DNA of 64,000 bases from Paenibacillus radicis (ex Xue et al. 2023) (GTDB lineage Bacteria > Bacillota > Bacilli > Paenibacillales > NBRC-103111): NCBI RefSeq assembly GCF_024722015.1, contig NZ_JANQBD010000004.1:62001-126000 (forward strand). The letters run 5' to 3'. The position numbers and the translations under genes were made by a program. Positions 1 to 9,159 of the stretch are shown piece by piece. The number at the start of each line of letters is the position of its first letter. The first letter of the stretch is position 1. The notes under the pieces are model-generated. The model ran no database searches and was not told where the DNA came from. It saw only the letters and a list, made by a program, of their open reading frames with translations.

Positions 1-185
1 AGTCCGAACAGCTCATCCTTGCTGGAAACGTAATGATAAATGGCTCCTTTGGAGAGTCCCGTTTTATTAATAATATCTTGCAAAGTAGTAGCGCGGCAGC
101 CTTTTTCACGAATCAGCTCTTCTGCGGCTGCAAGCAGCAGCAGTAAACTCGGATTGGTATTGTTTGAATCGATAATCCTCATCAT
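1..185 (-). CDS. TetR/AcrR-family transcriptional regulator, N-terminal part (runs off the window)
   Basis: This is the N-terminal half of a TetR-type repressor read on the reverse strand and cut by the window edge. The helix-turn-helix is visible: a first helix ending in LIREKGCRATT, then LQDIINKTGLSKGAIYHYVSSK and DELF, the classic TetR signature. Two ATG codons lie back to back (185 and 182). GGAG about 10 nt upstream of the first, and AAGGG touching it, could both serve as ribosome binding site. The ligand-binding half is outside the window, so the inducer and target cannot be guessed. Two palindromic operator-like sites over its own promoter suggest that it represses itself. Confidence 0.9.
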   Translation of the reverse strand, partial: MMRIIDSNNTNPSLLLLLAAAEELIREKGCRATTLQDIINKTGLSKGAIYHYVSSKDELFG

Positions 186-201
186 CCCTTCTTTACTCCA
201 T

Positions 202-260
202 ACCGACCGGCGGTCTGTATTACTTTCCTTTAGTATACAAACCGACTGGCGGTCTGTCAA
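202..260 (-). promoter_or_regulatory. tetR promoter with two operator-like palindromes
   Basis: On the reverse strand TTGACA (260-255) and TATACT (237-232) are 17 bp apart, a near-consensus sigma-A promoter. Two copies of the 17-bp sequence ACCGACYGGCGGTCTGT occupy 202-218 and 241-257, 39 bp apart. One sits between -35 and -10 and one just downstream of the expected start. Each copy is an imperfect palindrome (ACCGAC..GGCGGTCTGT). Repression by the adjacent TetR protein is inferred from this position. Confidence 0.75.
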
Positions 261-331
261 GAGGCGGTAGCGGTAAACTTTATATAAAATATGGCTCAAC
301 CTTAAAATCAGTACTTGACCCTCTGCTCGCT

Positions 332-401
332 ATAAGTGCTCACAATCATCCAGCCACAAGTCCTCACAATCATCCACCCACAAGCCCTCACAAAATCCTG
401 C
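332..401. repeat. 24-bp tandem repeat, about 2.9 units
   Basis: Three units beginning at 332, 356 and 380 share the pattern ayAAGysCTCACAAtcatcc. The third is cut short and diverges into CCTGCAAAAACGCAG. A reading frame on the reverse strand crosses it but has no ribosome binding site and repeats itself, so I do not call it a gene. The rest of the gap between the tetR promoter and the arsR promoter (about 402-743) shows no gene. It does hold AT-rich sequence with short similarity to 53770-53960 (GGAAAACG.TC and CCTGCAAA.TACA words). Confidence 0.6.
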
Positions 402-743
402 AAAAACGCAGTTATTTTCCTACCGAAATTGCTGTAGAGAGAACAAACCTGCAAAAGTACATCCATTTTCATGGAAAACGCTCCGATTAAGCTAAGAATG
501 AAAAAATAAATGCACATTTGCATGAATTCAATAAGACTTCGGATTTACCGGCACAAAGACTGTATAGATGCAGGTTTTTGGGAGAAGGCAATAGTTTCGA
601 ATCGAATAAATTGGAATAAAGTCGTGTGCGCTGTCACTATCGTTTTTAAGTTTTGTCTAGGGCTAGGCTGGACATGGTGACGAAATCGAATGACTTCGTC
701 GAGCGCTGACTTCGGTTTTGAGCCTAAATTATTAGAATTAATA

Positions 744-785
744 TTTACAAAACCTCAACTTTAGTATATAAGTAAGTAGTTATAT
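744..785 (+). promoter_or_regulatory. arsR promoter and ArsR operator candidate
   Basis: TTTACA at 744-749 is a plausible -35, and the AT-rich stretch around 766-772 a -10. The inverted repeat ATATAA (767-772) and TTATAT (780-785) overlaps the -10 and lies about 70 bp before arsR. This is the position and AT-rich inverted-repeat style expected of an ArsR/SmtB operator. The exact borders are inferred. Confidence 0.5.
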
Positions 786-853
786 AATAATGTATATGAA
801 ATGCAAGGCGTTTGAAATGCTCTTGTAAGCAGGTATAGAAAGGAGAGAACCTC

Positions 854-1183
854 ATGAGTGTAGTTGAAATTGAACAGATGGCTAACGTGCTGAAGCTGCT
901 GGGGGATAAGACAAGACTTACTATTATCTCTTTGTTAATTGAGAAGGAGCTATGTGTATGTGAAATTGTCGATGTATTGCAAACCAGCCAACCTAATATT
1001 AGCCAGCATATGCGAAAGCTGAAGGATGGCGGACTTGTTAGGGAAAGCAAGAGGGGGCAGTGGGTGTATTACTCACTATCCGTTCAAGATAAACCTTATA
1101 TGGCTGAGCTGCTGGCTCATCTTCCTTCACAGCAGGACACGCTAGGGAAACTGACTTGCAAAGATAATGAATGCTGTAATTAA
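854..1183 (+). CDS. arsR: ArsR-family arsenic-responsive repressor
   Basis: A 109-residue ArsR/SmtB winged-helix repressor, of normal family length. The metalloid-binding motif ELCVCEIV lies in the DNA-recognition helix region (about residues 33-40), and a further cysteine cluster CKDNECCN closes the C-terminus. The HTH follows as QTSQPNISQHMRKLKDGGLV. ArsR proteins leave the operator when As(III) binds the cysteine thiols, which turns on the genes downstream. The start ATG at 854 has GGAGAG 6 nt upstream. It is the first gene of arsR-arsB-arsC, and the inverted repeat over its promoter is the likely operator. The extra C-terminal cysteines may add a second thiol site (inference). Confidence 0.95.
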   Translation: MSVVEIEQMANVLKLLGDKTRLTIISLLIEKELCVCEIVDVLQTSQPNISQHMRKLKDGGLVRESKRGQWVYYSLSVQDKPYMAELLAHLPSQQDTLGKLTCKDNECCN

Positions 1184-1203
1184 ACGGAGGACTGATGTTG
1201 AAT

Positions 1204-1221
1204 GTTTCGCTAATGCGAAAC
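1204..1221 (+). other. Small perfect hairpin between arsR and arsB
   Basis: GTTTCGC and GCGAAAC (7 bp) flank a TAAT loop just after arsR. There is no T-run, so it is not an obvious terminator. It could be an mRNA processing or stability element that uncouples arsR from arsB expression; that role is inference. Confidence 0.4.
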
Positions 1222-1279
1222 ACAGTGTGGATGTTAACGAATCCAGTTTTTGCTTACTTCAAGATTTTCGGGAGGTCTT

Positions 1280-2572
1280 ATGCTTTACGCAGCTTGCATT
1301 ATTTTTCTCATCACGTTGGTATTTGTAATTTGGCAGCCTAAGGGTTTGAATATTGGGTGGTCTGCCATGGGCGGCGCCGTATTGGCATTAATATTTGGGG
1401 TTGTAAGTTTCAGTGATGTTTGGCTTGTTACCTCCATCGTGTGGAATGCTACTCTAACTTTTGTAGGTATCATTCTCATTTCGCTTATTTTAGATGAAAT
1501 TGGTGTGTTTGAATGGGCAGCGTTACATATGGCGCGAATAGCTAAGGGGAATGGCTTGTTAATGTTTATTTATGTCATTCTGCTCGGTGCCGTTGTAGCG
1601 GCCTTGTTCGCTAATGATGGAGCAGCTCTGATTTTAACCCCAATTGTTTTGGCGATGGTTCAGGCACTTAAATTTGAGCAGCGTATGGTTCTGCCTTTTA
1701 TAATGGCTAGCGGTTTTATAGCGGATACAACCTCGCTTCCGTTCGTTATCAGTAATTTAGTGAATATCGTTTCGGCAGACTATTTTGGAATTGGATTTGT
1801 GGAATACGCGAGCCGAATGATTGTGCCCAGTTTATTTTCGCTAGCTGCCAGTATCCTGGTGTTGTATCTTTTGTTTCGTAAAAAAATTCTCAAAAACTAT
1901 GATATGGAGCAGTTGAAGAAGCCGGCTGAAGCAATTAAAGACCTCAAGCTGTTTAAAATGTCCTGGTTCATTTTAGCCATTCTATTAATCGCATATGTCT
2001 TAAGCGAGTTTATTTCAATACCGGTATCCCTCATTGCAGGTGCAGCGGCTTTTAGTTTCATTATAATGGCGAGAAAAAGTGAGGTTATCGAAACGAAACA
2101 GGTCATCAAGAATACACCTTGGGCAATCGTTGTGTTTTCTATAGGCATGTATGTGGTTGTATATGGTTTGCAGAACGTGGGTCTTACAGATAAGCTGGGC
2201 GAGGTCATACAAATTATGGCGGGCTTCGGTCTGTATGCTTCAACGCTAGGCATGGGATTCATCGCAGCGATCCTATCTTCAGTTATGAACAATTTGCCCA
2301 CCGTGATGATTGATGCTTTAGCAATTAAGGGCACACAAACGAATGGCGCCATTCGTGAAGCACTGATTTACGCGAATGTCATTGGCTCGGATTTGGGCCC
2401 CAAAATGACTCCAATAGGCTCGTTGGCCACTTTACTGTGGCTTCATGTCTTATCCCGCAAAGGGGTGAACATTACATGGGGCTATTATTTTAAAATAGGG
2501 ATCGTCTTGACGGTGCCGACGCTTTTTATTACGTTAACCGGGTTGTACTTGTGGCTGCGGTTAATCTCATAA
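1280..2572 (+). CDS. arsB: Arsenite efflux permease ArsB
   Basis: A 430-residue polytopic membrane protein of the ArsB/NhaD ion transporter superfamily, matching the usual ArsB length of about 430. It begins [22 protein letters not shown] and carries the family stretch [19 protein letters not shown] and, late in the protein, [19 protein letters not shown], both typical of ArsB. About 11-12 hydrophobic segments can be seen. It exports As(III) and Sb(III) across the cytoplasmic membrane, driven by the membrane potential. I chose ATG 1280, with GGGAGG just upstream, over an upstream TTG at 1250, because it gives the standard N-terminus. Second gene of the ars operon. Confidence 0.93.
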   Translation: MLYAACIIFLITLVFVIWQPKGLNIGWSAMGGAVLALIFGVVSFSDVWLVTSIVWNATLTFVGIILISLILDEIGVFEWAALHMARIAKGNGLLMFIYVILLGAVVAALFANDGAALILTPIVLAMVQALKFEQRMVLPFIMASGFIADTTSLPFVISNLVNIVSADYFGIGFVEYASRMIVPSLFSLAASILVLYLLFRKKILKNYDMEQLKKPAEAIKDLKLFKMSWFILAILLIAYVLSEFISIPVSLIAGAAAFSFIIMARKSEVIETKQVIKNTPWAIVVFSIGMYVVVYGLQNVGLTDKLGEVIQIMAGFGLYASTLGMGFIAAILSSVMNNLPTVMIDALAIKGTQTNGAIREALIYANVIGSDLGPKMTPIGSLATLLWLHVLSRKGVNITWGYYFKIGIVLTVPTLFITLTGLYLWLRLIS

Positions 2573-2602
2573 ATTCATTATGAAATGAAAAGAGGGAATT
2601 AC

Positions 2603-3025
2603 ATGAACAAACCACTGATTTATTTTTTGTGTACAGGCAACTCCTGCCGCAGCCAGATGGCGGATGGATTTTTTCGGGCATTAGGCTCAGATCGTTATGA
2701 AGTAAAAAGCGCAGGACTTGAAGCACACGGACTGAATCCACGAGCAGTTATAGTAATGAAGGAGATAGGTGTCGATATTAGCAGCCATAGCTCTGATGTC
2801 ATTGATCAGGAGACTTTGAACCGTGCTGATTATGTAATTACTTTGTGCGGTCATGCGGATGAGCATTGTCCAGTTATTTCGAATAATAATGTGGTGAAAT
2901 GGCATTGGGGATTTGACGACCCTGCTAAAGCAACGGGAACAGAAGACGAAATAATGACACATTTCAGAAGCGTTCGTGATGATATCAAAAAACGAATAGA
3001 ACAGTTCTTACACGAAGGGAAGTAA
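2603..3025 (+). CDS. arsC: Arsenate reductase, thioredoxin-coupled (ArsC)
   Basis: A 140-residue arsenate reductase of the low-molecular-weight phosphatase fold. The P-loop CTGNSCRSQ begins at Cys10, and the redox pair Cys82 and Cys89 lies in LCGHADEHC. Cys10-Cys82-Cys89 is exactly the triad of the thioredoxin-dependent ArsC of Staphylococcus pI258 and Bacillus. It reduces As(V) to As(III), which ArsB then exports. ATG 2603 is preceded by AGAGGG at 6 nt; an upstream in-frame ATG at 2585 would contain this site and is rejected. Last gene of the operon. No clear terminator follows before the repeat at 3211. Confidence 0.95.
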   Translation: MNKPLIYFLCTGNSCRSQMADGFFRALGSDRYEVKSAGLEAHGLNPRAVIVMKEIGVDISSHSSDVIDQETLNRADYVITLCGHADEHCPVISNNNVVKWHWGFDDPAKATGTEDEIMTHFRSVRDDIKKRIEQFLHEGK

Positions 3026-3210
3026 GTAAGACGAGCATTTCAGGGGAGATATTTTAAAGGTAAAACGTATGCATGTCCTGTAAACTGTACGGATTTAGTT
3101 AGTCGATAGCTTTATGCAAAAGTTTTTTGGAGTGGAGCTATTGGAGAAAGGCTGCGTCAAAGGGCTTATAATTGGTTTGCGGCGAAGCTGTTATGTGCCA
3201 TGAAGGGTTT

Positions 3211-3413
3211 GGACGGAGCTAAGAGTTCCGTTATTCCGTCTGCCGCCTTCAGATTTAGATGTTAGCGGAAGTCGGAATTCCTTTATTTGGGTGAAACGAA
3301 GAACTAAGCACAAAAAACAGATTGATAAAGGAACAAGCTGTTCCCGTATCTCTCTGTTTTTTGTGCTTTTCGGGTGATAAAGGAACGAGCGCTTCCGTTA
3401 TTGTTCTTCACTT
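3211..3413. repeat. Four-hairpin intergenic repeat, copy A
   Basis: This intergenic element is built of four successive inverted repeats, each with a GGAA..TTCC apex: around 3211-3235, 3253-3280, 3308-3367 and 3376-3405. The third forms a 14-bp arm GCACAAAAAACAGA paired with TCTGTTTTTTGTGC. The same order of elements recurs at 17353-17556 (copy B) and 46006-46204 (copy C). Copy A is the most diverged, with AAAGGAA replacing AACGGAA in several arms. The gap 3026-3593 holds no gene. Confidence 0.7.
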
Positions 3414-3593
3414 TATTAATTGCAGTGGTGTTGCCTTTAAGAATCGAATGTATCTTCACTGAGAGGGCATCGAATAGCAGTTTTTATTGTTTTTCATTTA
3501 CACAAACTTAACAAATGGCAATAGGGACATTTAACACTGGGATGAATTTCCTATGCTATAGTTAACACTATCAAGCATTTTACTGGAGTAGGG

Positions 3594-5432
3594 ATGAAAA
3601 TGGCGACTGACAAATCGATGATAAGTATGGGCGAAGACGGTGCTTTTTACCGGGAGCAATTCCAACAAATTCTTCAGCATAGATTGATCCACTCCGTTTA
3701 TCAGCCGATCGTTTCCCTGAAAGACGGTGCAATTGCAGGTTATGAGGCGTTGACCCGCGGGCCAGAGAATAGTCCTTTTCAATCGCCTGTAAGATTGTTT
3801 GAGTATGCAGAAAGAGAAGGTATGCTATATCCACTGGACTGGCTCGCCCGTGAAATGGCCATTAGAGGCTCGTTTTTTTCCAAAGGTCAGGAGCTGCTGT
3901 TTATCAACATTCCTGCCGCCATTTTACAGGATCCGCAGTTTGCTTCAGGTAAAACGATGGAACTGCTGCATGCCCGTGGACTCACCCCAGGCAATGTAGT
4001 GTTTGAAATCACGGAGCGCAGCTCGATTGAGGATTTCTCCACGGCCAAGCAGGTGCTGGAGCACTACCGCAGTCAAGGCTATCGCATTGCCATTGATGAT
4101 GCAGGTGCGGGGTATTCTTCCTTACAAGCGATTGCGGAGCTTCAGCCGGATTTTATAAAAGTCGACCGCTCTTTGGTCCAAGACATTCATTTGCATAAAA
4201 CTAAGGAATATATAATGGAAACCTTCGTGACCTTTGCCAAAAAACTTCATATTGAGGTTATTGCCGAGGGAATCGAGTGTATCGAAGAGCTGCTTCATTT
4301 GACCCGAATGGGCGTCCATTATGGACAAGGCTTCTTGCTAGGAAGGCCAGGCTTGGAAAAGCTGTCGGTTGATACCGAAATGGTTAAACAAATTGTGCAG
4401 CATCGAAAAATTCATGATTCTGTTGGCAGTACATGGGCTATTGGCGATCTGACAGCACCCATTCAGGAATTTGATTCCAAGTCCCTTATTTCTGAGGTGG
4501 CCAATTATTTCAAGAAAAACGGTAATGCTGTTGGAGCTGTTGTTGTATCCGATAAGATTCCAGTAGGCTTGATTATGAGGGAACGGCTATTTCAGCAGTT
4601 GGCCGGTCAGTATGGATTCTCTCTATTCTGGAACCGGACCATCGATCAGGCTATGGATTCGAACCCTCTAATCGTAGAGAAGAATACACCGGTTGAAACC
4701 GTATCCCAGTTGGCGACCTCGCGAAATACGAATTTATATGATTTGGTGATCATTACAAGCGAAGGCAGAATGGCGGGCGCCGCTTCCATTAGATCGATTC
4801 TGGAATGTATAACAAACGCTCGTATGGAGACAGCCAAGGTAGCTAGCCCGTTGACCGGACTCCCTGGCAACATTCAAATTCACAGGGAAATGAATAAACG
4901 TCTCTTGGAGAAGAGAAAATTTTCCGTAATTTATGCGGATTTGGATTATTTCAAGTGGTTTAATGATAGATACGGGTTTCAAAAAGGTGATCAGCTGATC
5001 CAGTATACGGCAGATGTCATTCAGCAATCCATAGTCGTATGCGGCATGCCTTTTGATTTTGTCGGTCATATCGGAGGAGATGATTTTATCGCGCTTACCT
5101 CCACGGATATACCTGAGAAGCTGTGTGTAGAACTAATTCGCCGCTTTGACCAAGGGGTAAGAATGTTTTATGAAGGCGACGATTGGTCATATGTTGAGGA
5201 TCGCAGCGGCAACCGTATTGATACGAGTGGTGTTACGATATCTTTATCTCTTATCGTTTGCGAGAATGAAGCAGCCGTTACGCTGGAGGAAATATCGCAG
5301 GCGGCGGCTAAGCTCAAGAAGCAGTCCAAGTCGAAGCTGGGCAGCGTATTTGTAAGCGAGCGAATAGGATTGCCTTCAATTGCGGAGGAACAGATTAATG
5401 AGATTGTCTACGAAAACAGCTCTAACAGCTGA
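3594..5432 (+). CDS. Cyclic-di-GMP signalling protein: EAL - CBS pair - GGDEF
   Basis: A 612-residue soluble protein. An EAL phosphodiesterase domain (about 25-260) keeps every expected catalytic residue: E51 of EAL, N105, E138 (FEITE), D168/D169 (DDAGAGYSSL), K189, E225 and Q245. A CBS-like pair (about 285-410) follows, able to bind a nucleotide. A C-terminal GGDEF domain (about 420-600) has the signature GGDDF (494-498), with Asp in place of the catalytic Glu, and the inhibitory RxxD site has become MxxD. The likely role is hydrolysis of c-di-GMP with a regulatory, perhaps GTP-sensing, GGDEF domain (inference). ATG 3594 has GGAG 5 nt upstream. The gene overlaps the convergent HAD gene by 25 bp at their 3' ends. 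Confidence 0.93.
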   Translation: MKMATDKSMISMGEDGAFYREQFQQILQHRLIHSVYQPIVSLKDGAIAGYEALTRGPENSPFQSPVRLFEYAEREGMLYPLDWLAREMAIRGSFFSKGQELLFINIPAAILQDPQFASGKTMELLHARGLTPGNVVFEITERSSIEDFSTAKQVLEHYRSQGYRIAIDDAGAGYSSLQAIAELQPDFIKVDRSLVQDIHLHKTKEYIMETFVTFAKKLHIEVIAEGIECIEELLHLTRMGVHYGQGFLLGRPGLEKLSVDTEMVKQIVQHRKIHDSVGSTWAIGDLTAPIQEFDSKSLISEVANYFKKNGNAVGAVVVSDKIPVGLIMRERLFQQLAGQYGFSLFWNRTIDQAMDSNPLIVEKNTPVETVSQLATSRNTNLYDLVIITSEGRMAGAASIRSILECITNARMETAKVASPLTGLPGNIQIHREMNKRLLEKRKFSVIYADLDYFKWFNDRYGFQKGDQLIQYTADVIQQSIVVCGMPFDFVGHIGGDDFIALTSTDIPEKLCVELIRRFDQGVRMFYEGDDWSYVEDRSGNRIDTSGVTISLSLIVCENEAAVTLEEISQAAAKLKKQSKSKLGSVFVSERIGLPSIAEEQINEIVYENSSNS

Positions 5433-6166
5433 TCCATCTGCTGAATACAGAATACATTCCGTTTCCCGAGCTTTTGCTGGGAAATTTTTTTTGCTGATCC
5501 ATCGGTATGCCGCTGTATCCAAACGGCATCCATACCGGATTTAACCGCTCCACATACATCGTGCTTCCAAGAATTTCCGACCATAACCGCTTGCCGCGGA
5601 GATAGGTCCAAAGTGCGTACGGCCGTTTTGAAAAGCGGAGTACCAGGCTTCTTGTCTGCATGCTTAACCGCTGTAAAGATGCGCTCGTTGGGGAAAAAAG
5701 GATGAAGTCCAAACCTGTCCAGCAGGTGAATGACCTCACTGCGCGGACTGTTGCTAATAATAGCCAGCTTGAAGTTGGGTGAGAGTTCACGAAGCGTATC
5801 CACTACACCCGGAGCAAGCGATTTGGCAGCTAGTCGGTGATTGCGGACCATGCGGAAGAAATCGATGGGAAAGTGCTGATGCACTGGGATTTCCAATTCC
5901 TTAAGAGCGTCCATCAGGCATTTCTGCTGCAATTCATCGAGCTGCAGCTTAACACCCCTGAGTTTTTTCTGCTGCTGCCAGTTAGCTTGATAAGCCTCCC
6001 ATAGTCCAACAGCCCGCGGGGTTTCGTCGTCTCGTGACCAGCGGGCGGAATACTCGTTCCATACGGTAAGGAATGCCTGCTCAAAATGAACACCCTGATA
6101 AATAAGGGTTTGGTTAACGTCGAAGCAAATGGCTTTCTTGTCATGTGTTCGGTGTTGAATACTCAT
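5408..6166 (-). CDS. HAD-superfamily hydrolase
   Basis: A 252-residue HAD-like hydrolase. Motif I is FDVNQTL: the nucleophile Asp is present, but the usual second Asp is Asn, as in some haloacid dehalogenase and phosphatase subfamilies. Motif II is ISNS, and motif III/IV appear as KKPGTPLF and MVGNSWKHDV. A helical cap lies between motifs I and II (about residues 30-130). The substrate cannot be told; small phosphorylated metabolites are typical of the family. ATG 6166 has GGAGGT 8 nt upstream. It converges on the c-di-GMP gene and is divergent from polA. Confidence 0.87.
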   Translation of the reverse strand: MSIQHRTHDKKAICFDVNQTLIYQGVHFEQAFLTVWNEYSARWSRDDETPRAVGLWEAYQANWQQQKKLRGVKLQLDELQQKCLMDALKELEIPVHQHFPIDFFRMVRNHRLAAKSLAPGVVDTLRELSPNFKLAIISNSPRSEVIHLLDRFGLHPFFPNERIFTAVKHADKKPGTPLFKTAVRTLDLSPRQAVMVGNSWKHDVCGAVKSGMDAVWIQRHTDGSAKKISQQKLGKRNVFCIQQMDQLLELFS

Positions 6167-6455
6167 GATCGACTACCTCCGTTCGTGCTTGCGTTTTACC
6201 TGATAGTTATGTTTATGCGGAAGCTGGAGGCGTCACCCCCTTGGACAGGAGTAGAAGCTTATGCTTTTTTTAAAATATCAGATTTTGTAGGTTTTCAGCG
6301 GAGCTGAACAAGTATGATATTGCAAGAAAAGTTACTGCTGCGACCAATGAGAAGCTACGAGCATCCTTATATCTTTATGAATGGAAATCGAATAGTTTTT
6401 CTAATTGCATTATCCTATGCTATCATAGAGTTAGTATGGAAAATGAGGTGTAATC

Positions 6456-9122
6456 ATGTCTAAATTAGTAGTGATCGATGGCAATAGTATTGCTTACCGC
6501 GCTTTTTTTGCGCTCCCGTTACTGAGTAATTCGAGCGGTTTACACACGAATGCAGTATACGGATTTACAACCATGCTGTTAAGGCTGCTGGACGAACAGA
6601 AGCCGACCCATTTTCTGGTAGCATTCGATGCCGGGAAAGCAACTTTTCGACATAAGGATTATGCAGAATATAAAGGTGGGCGGGCCAAGACTCCTCCTGA
6701 GCTGTCCGAGCAGTTTCCACTATTAAAGGAATTGATTAAAGCTTTCGGTATTTCCCAGTTTGAGCTTGACGGGTACGAGGCTGACGATATTATAGGTACA
6801 TTGACCAGGATGGCTGATGAAAAAGGCGGCATGGAAGTAGTTGTTGTAAGTGGAGATAAGGATATGCTGCAGCTGGCATCCGATCAAGTTAAAATCGCTT
6901 TGACGCGCAAAGGCATCAGCGAGGTTGAGCTGTACGATCCTCCTTATATTAAGGAGAAATACGGTCTAACACCGAATCAAATCATTGATTTGAAGGGCTT
7001 GATGGGAGATACGAGCGATAATATTCCGGGGATTCCAGGAGTAGGGGAGAAAACAGCGCTCAAGCTTCTGCACGAGTTCGAATCCGTGGAAGGCGTTCTG
7101 GCCAATACAGATCAAATTAAGGGCAAGATGAAGGAAAAGATTATAGAGCATGCGGAAGACGCTCGGATGAGCAAGGGGCTGGCGACCATATTCCGCGAGG
7201 TGCCTCTTACCTCTACATGGGATGAATTAGCTTATACAGGCTATGAGGGACAAGCTCTAGCCCAAATGTTCCGCAAGCTGGAGTTCAAATCGCTGCTGGA
7301 TAAAATGGATTTCGGTGGTGCGGATACATCATTGGACTCTAACCAGTCTCCACAGGAAGAAATCCAGACGGTTGCTATAGACCGGGAGCGCATGCCGGAG
7401 CTGCTTGAAGCACTGCCTCAAGTGAAAGCACTGCATGTTGAAGTGGTGGGAGATAATCCGCATACCGGGTATGTGCTTGGTTTAGCGTTAGCTTCGCAGG
7501 ATACTTGCTACTATGTGCCGTTTGAGCTGCTGCGCGAAGAAGGAGCTTATTCAGAGGCTCTAAGAGCATGGGTGGAATCTCCGGATAAGTCTTTAGCCAT
7601 CTACGACCAGCATCGGGCTGAAGTGGCTTTGGGCTGGCAAGGCCTTAGTCTGTGCGGATCGTCCTTTGATGTGCTGCTTGCTGCCTATCTGCTTGATCCA
7701 ACGGAGTCGTCTTTAACATTGAACGGCCTAACGGCTAAATATGGCTTGTCTTCCTTGAAGGCGGACGAGGATATATTCGGCAAAGGCGCCAAATTTCAAA
7801 TTCCCGCGGCCGAAGTCATCTGTGAGCATTTGTGCCGGAAAGTAACGGCTGTTCAACAATTGATGGAGCCGATGCAAAACGATCTGGAGAGCAATGGTAT
7901 GCATCAGCTGTTCTACGAGTTGGAGCTTCCTTTGGCCAGTGTACTTGCATCGATGGAGAAAAAGGGAATCAAGGTAGATGTTGAAGGTCTGAAGCAGTAC
8001 GGTTCAGAGCTCGCGGTTCAGCTGGAATCCATCATGAAATCCATTTATGAAGCGGCAGGAACCGAGTTCAACATTAACTCGCCTAAGCAGCTCGGAGAAA
8101 TATTGTTTGAAAAGCTGCAGCTGCCTGCTGTGAAGAAAACGAAAACAGGCTACTCCACTGATGCTGAAGTGCTTGAAAAGCTGGAGCCTTATCACCCGGC
8201 TATCGGCCATATTCTTAATTACCGGACATTGGCGAAGCTTCAGTCCACTTATGTGGAAGGATTATTGAAAGAGGTTCGCGGTGAAACAGGTAAAGTACAC
8301 ACGTATTTCAAACAGACGATTGCCGCGACTGGTCGTTTGAGCAGTCAATACCCGAATTTGCAAAATATCCCGATCCGACTGGAGGAAGGCCGTAAAATCC
8401 GCAAGGTATTCGTACCTTCCAGGCCTGACTGGTCGATATTAACCGCTGACTATTCGCAGATTGAACTTCGTGTGCTAGCCCATATTTCGCAGGATGAGAG
8501 GCTGATGGAAGCATTCCTGAAGGATATGGATATTCATACGAAAACGGCGATGGACGTGTTTGGTGTGCCTGAATCAGCAGTCGATTCCAATATGCGCCGG
8601 CAGGCCAAAGCCGTTAACTTCGGCATTGTGTATGGCATCAGTGATTACGGCTTATCGCAAAACTTGAACATTACCCGTAAGGAAGCGTCTGCTTTTATTG
8701 AACAGTATTTTTTCGTATTCCAAGGGGTTCGCCAATATATGGATGACATTGTAAAAAAAGCGCGTCAGGACGGATATGTAACGACTTTGCTCCAGCGTCG
8801 ACGTTATTTGCCTGAGATTACGGCTTCCAATTTCAACTTGCGCTCATTTGCTGAACGAACAGCGATGAATACGCCCATACAGGGCACAGCTGCTGACATT
8901 ATCAAGCTGGCCATGGTACAAATGGATGAACGGATGAAGCGGGACGGCTTGCAGAGCCGCATGCTGCTTCAGGTGCATGATGAATTGGTATTCGAGGTGC
9001 CTGAAGAAGAAATTGAAATTATGAAAGCAACTGTAAAAGATGTTATGGAAAATGCGCTATCACTAGACGTTCCATTGAAAGCAGATGTCGATACCGGATC
9101 AAACTGGTATGAAGCGAAGTAA
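6456..9122 (+). CDS. polA: DNA polymerase I
   Basis: An 888-residue family A DNA polymerase for Okazaki fragment processing and repair. Domains in order: 5'-3' exonuclease (1-290, with YEADDIIGTL and GDTSDNIPGIPGVGEKTA), a degenerate 3'-5' exonuclease-like domain (about 310-470), and the polymerase (about 500-888). Polymerase motifs A (DYSQIELRVLAH, about 664), B (RRQAKAVNFGIVYG, about 716) and C (QVHDELVFEVP, about 841) are intact. The proofreading domain lacks the DxE pair (it reads HVEVVGDN at the expected place), so proofreading is probably lost, as in other bacilli. ATG 6456 follows GAGGTG at 5 nt. It opens the polA-mutM-ytaF-coaE block. Confidence 0.98.
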   Translation: MSKLVVIDGNSIAYRAFFALPLLSNSSGLHTNAVYGFTTMLLRLLDEQKPTHFLVAFDAGKATFRHKDYAEYKGGRAKTPPELSEQFPLLKELIKAFGISQFELDGYEADDIIGTLTRMADEKGGMEVVVVSGDKDMLQLASDQVKIALTRKGISEVELYDPPYIKEKYGLTPNQIIDLKGLMGDTSDNIPGIPGVGEKTALKLLHEFESVEGVLANTDQIKGKMKEKIIEHAEDARMSKGLATIFREVPLTSTWDELAYTGYEGQALAQMFRKLEFKSLLDKMDFGGADTSLDSNQSPQEEIQTVAIDRERMPELLEALPQVKALHVEVVGDNPHTGYVLGLALASQDTCYYVPFELLREEGAYSEALRAWVESPDKSLAIYDQHRAEVALGWQGLSLCGSSFDVLLAAYLLDPTESSLTLNGLTAKYGLSSLKADEDIFGKGAKFQIPAAEVICEHLCRKVTAVQQLMEPMQNDLESNGMHQLFYELELPLASVLASMEKKGIKVDVEGLKQYGSELAVQLESIMKSIYEAAGTEFNINSPKQLGEILFEKLQLPAVKKTKTGYSTDAEVLEKLEPYHPAIGHILNYRTLAKLQSTYVEGLLKEVRGETGKVHTYFKQTIAATGRLSSQYPNLQNIPIRLEEGRKIRKVFVPSRPDWSILTADYSQIELRVLAHISQDERLMEAFLKDMDIHTKTAMDVFGVPESAVDSNMRRQAKAVNFGIVYGISDYGLSQNLNITRKEASAFIEQYFFVFQGVRQYMDDIVKKARQDGYVTTLLQRRRYLPEITASNFNLRSFAERTAMNTPIQGTAADIIKLAMVQMDERMKRDGLQSRMLLQVHDELVFEVPEEEIEIMKATVKDVMENALSLDVPLKADVDTGSNWYEAK

Positions 9123-9159
9123 GGTAGTCCCCCACCCAAACCATGCATCCCCACCCAAA

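Noticed and set aside
332..401. CRISPR array
   Set aside because: Units are directly adjacent with no spacers, fewer than three complete units, and no cas genes are in the window.
308..523. Reverse open frame across the 24-bp tandem repeat
   Set aside because: No ribosome binding site, and the protein repeats a short unit because the DNA does.
3211..3413. Insertion sequence or MITE
   Set aside because: No transposase frame, no terminal inverted repeats enclosing the whole element and no visible target duplication; a hairpin repeat family fits better.
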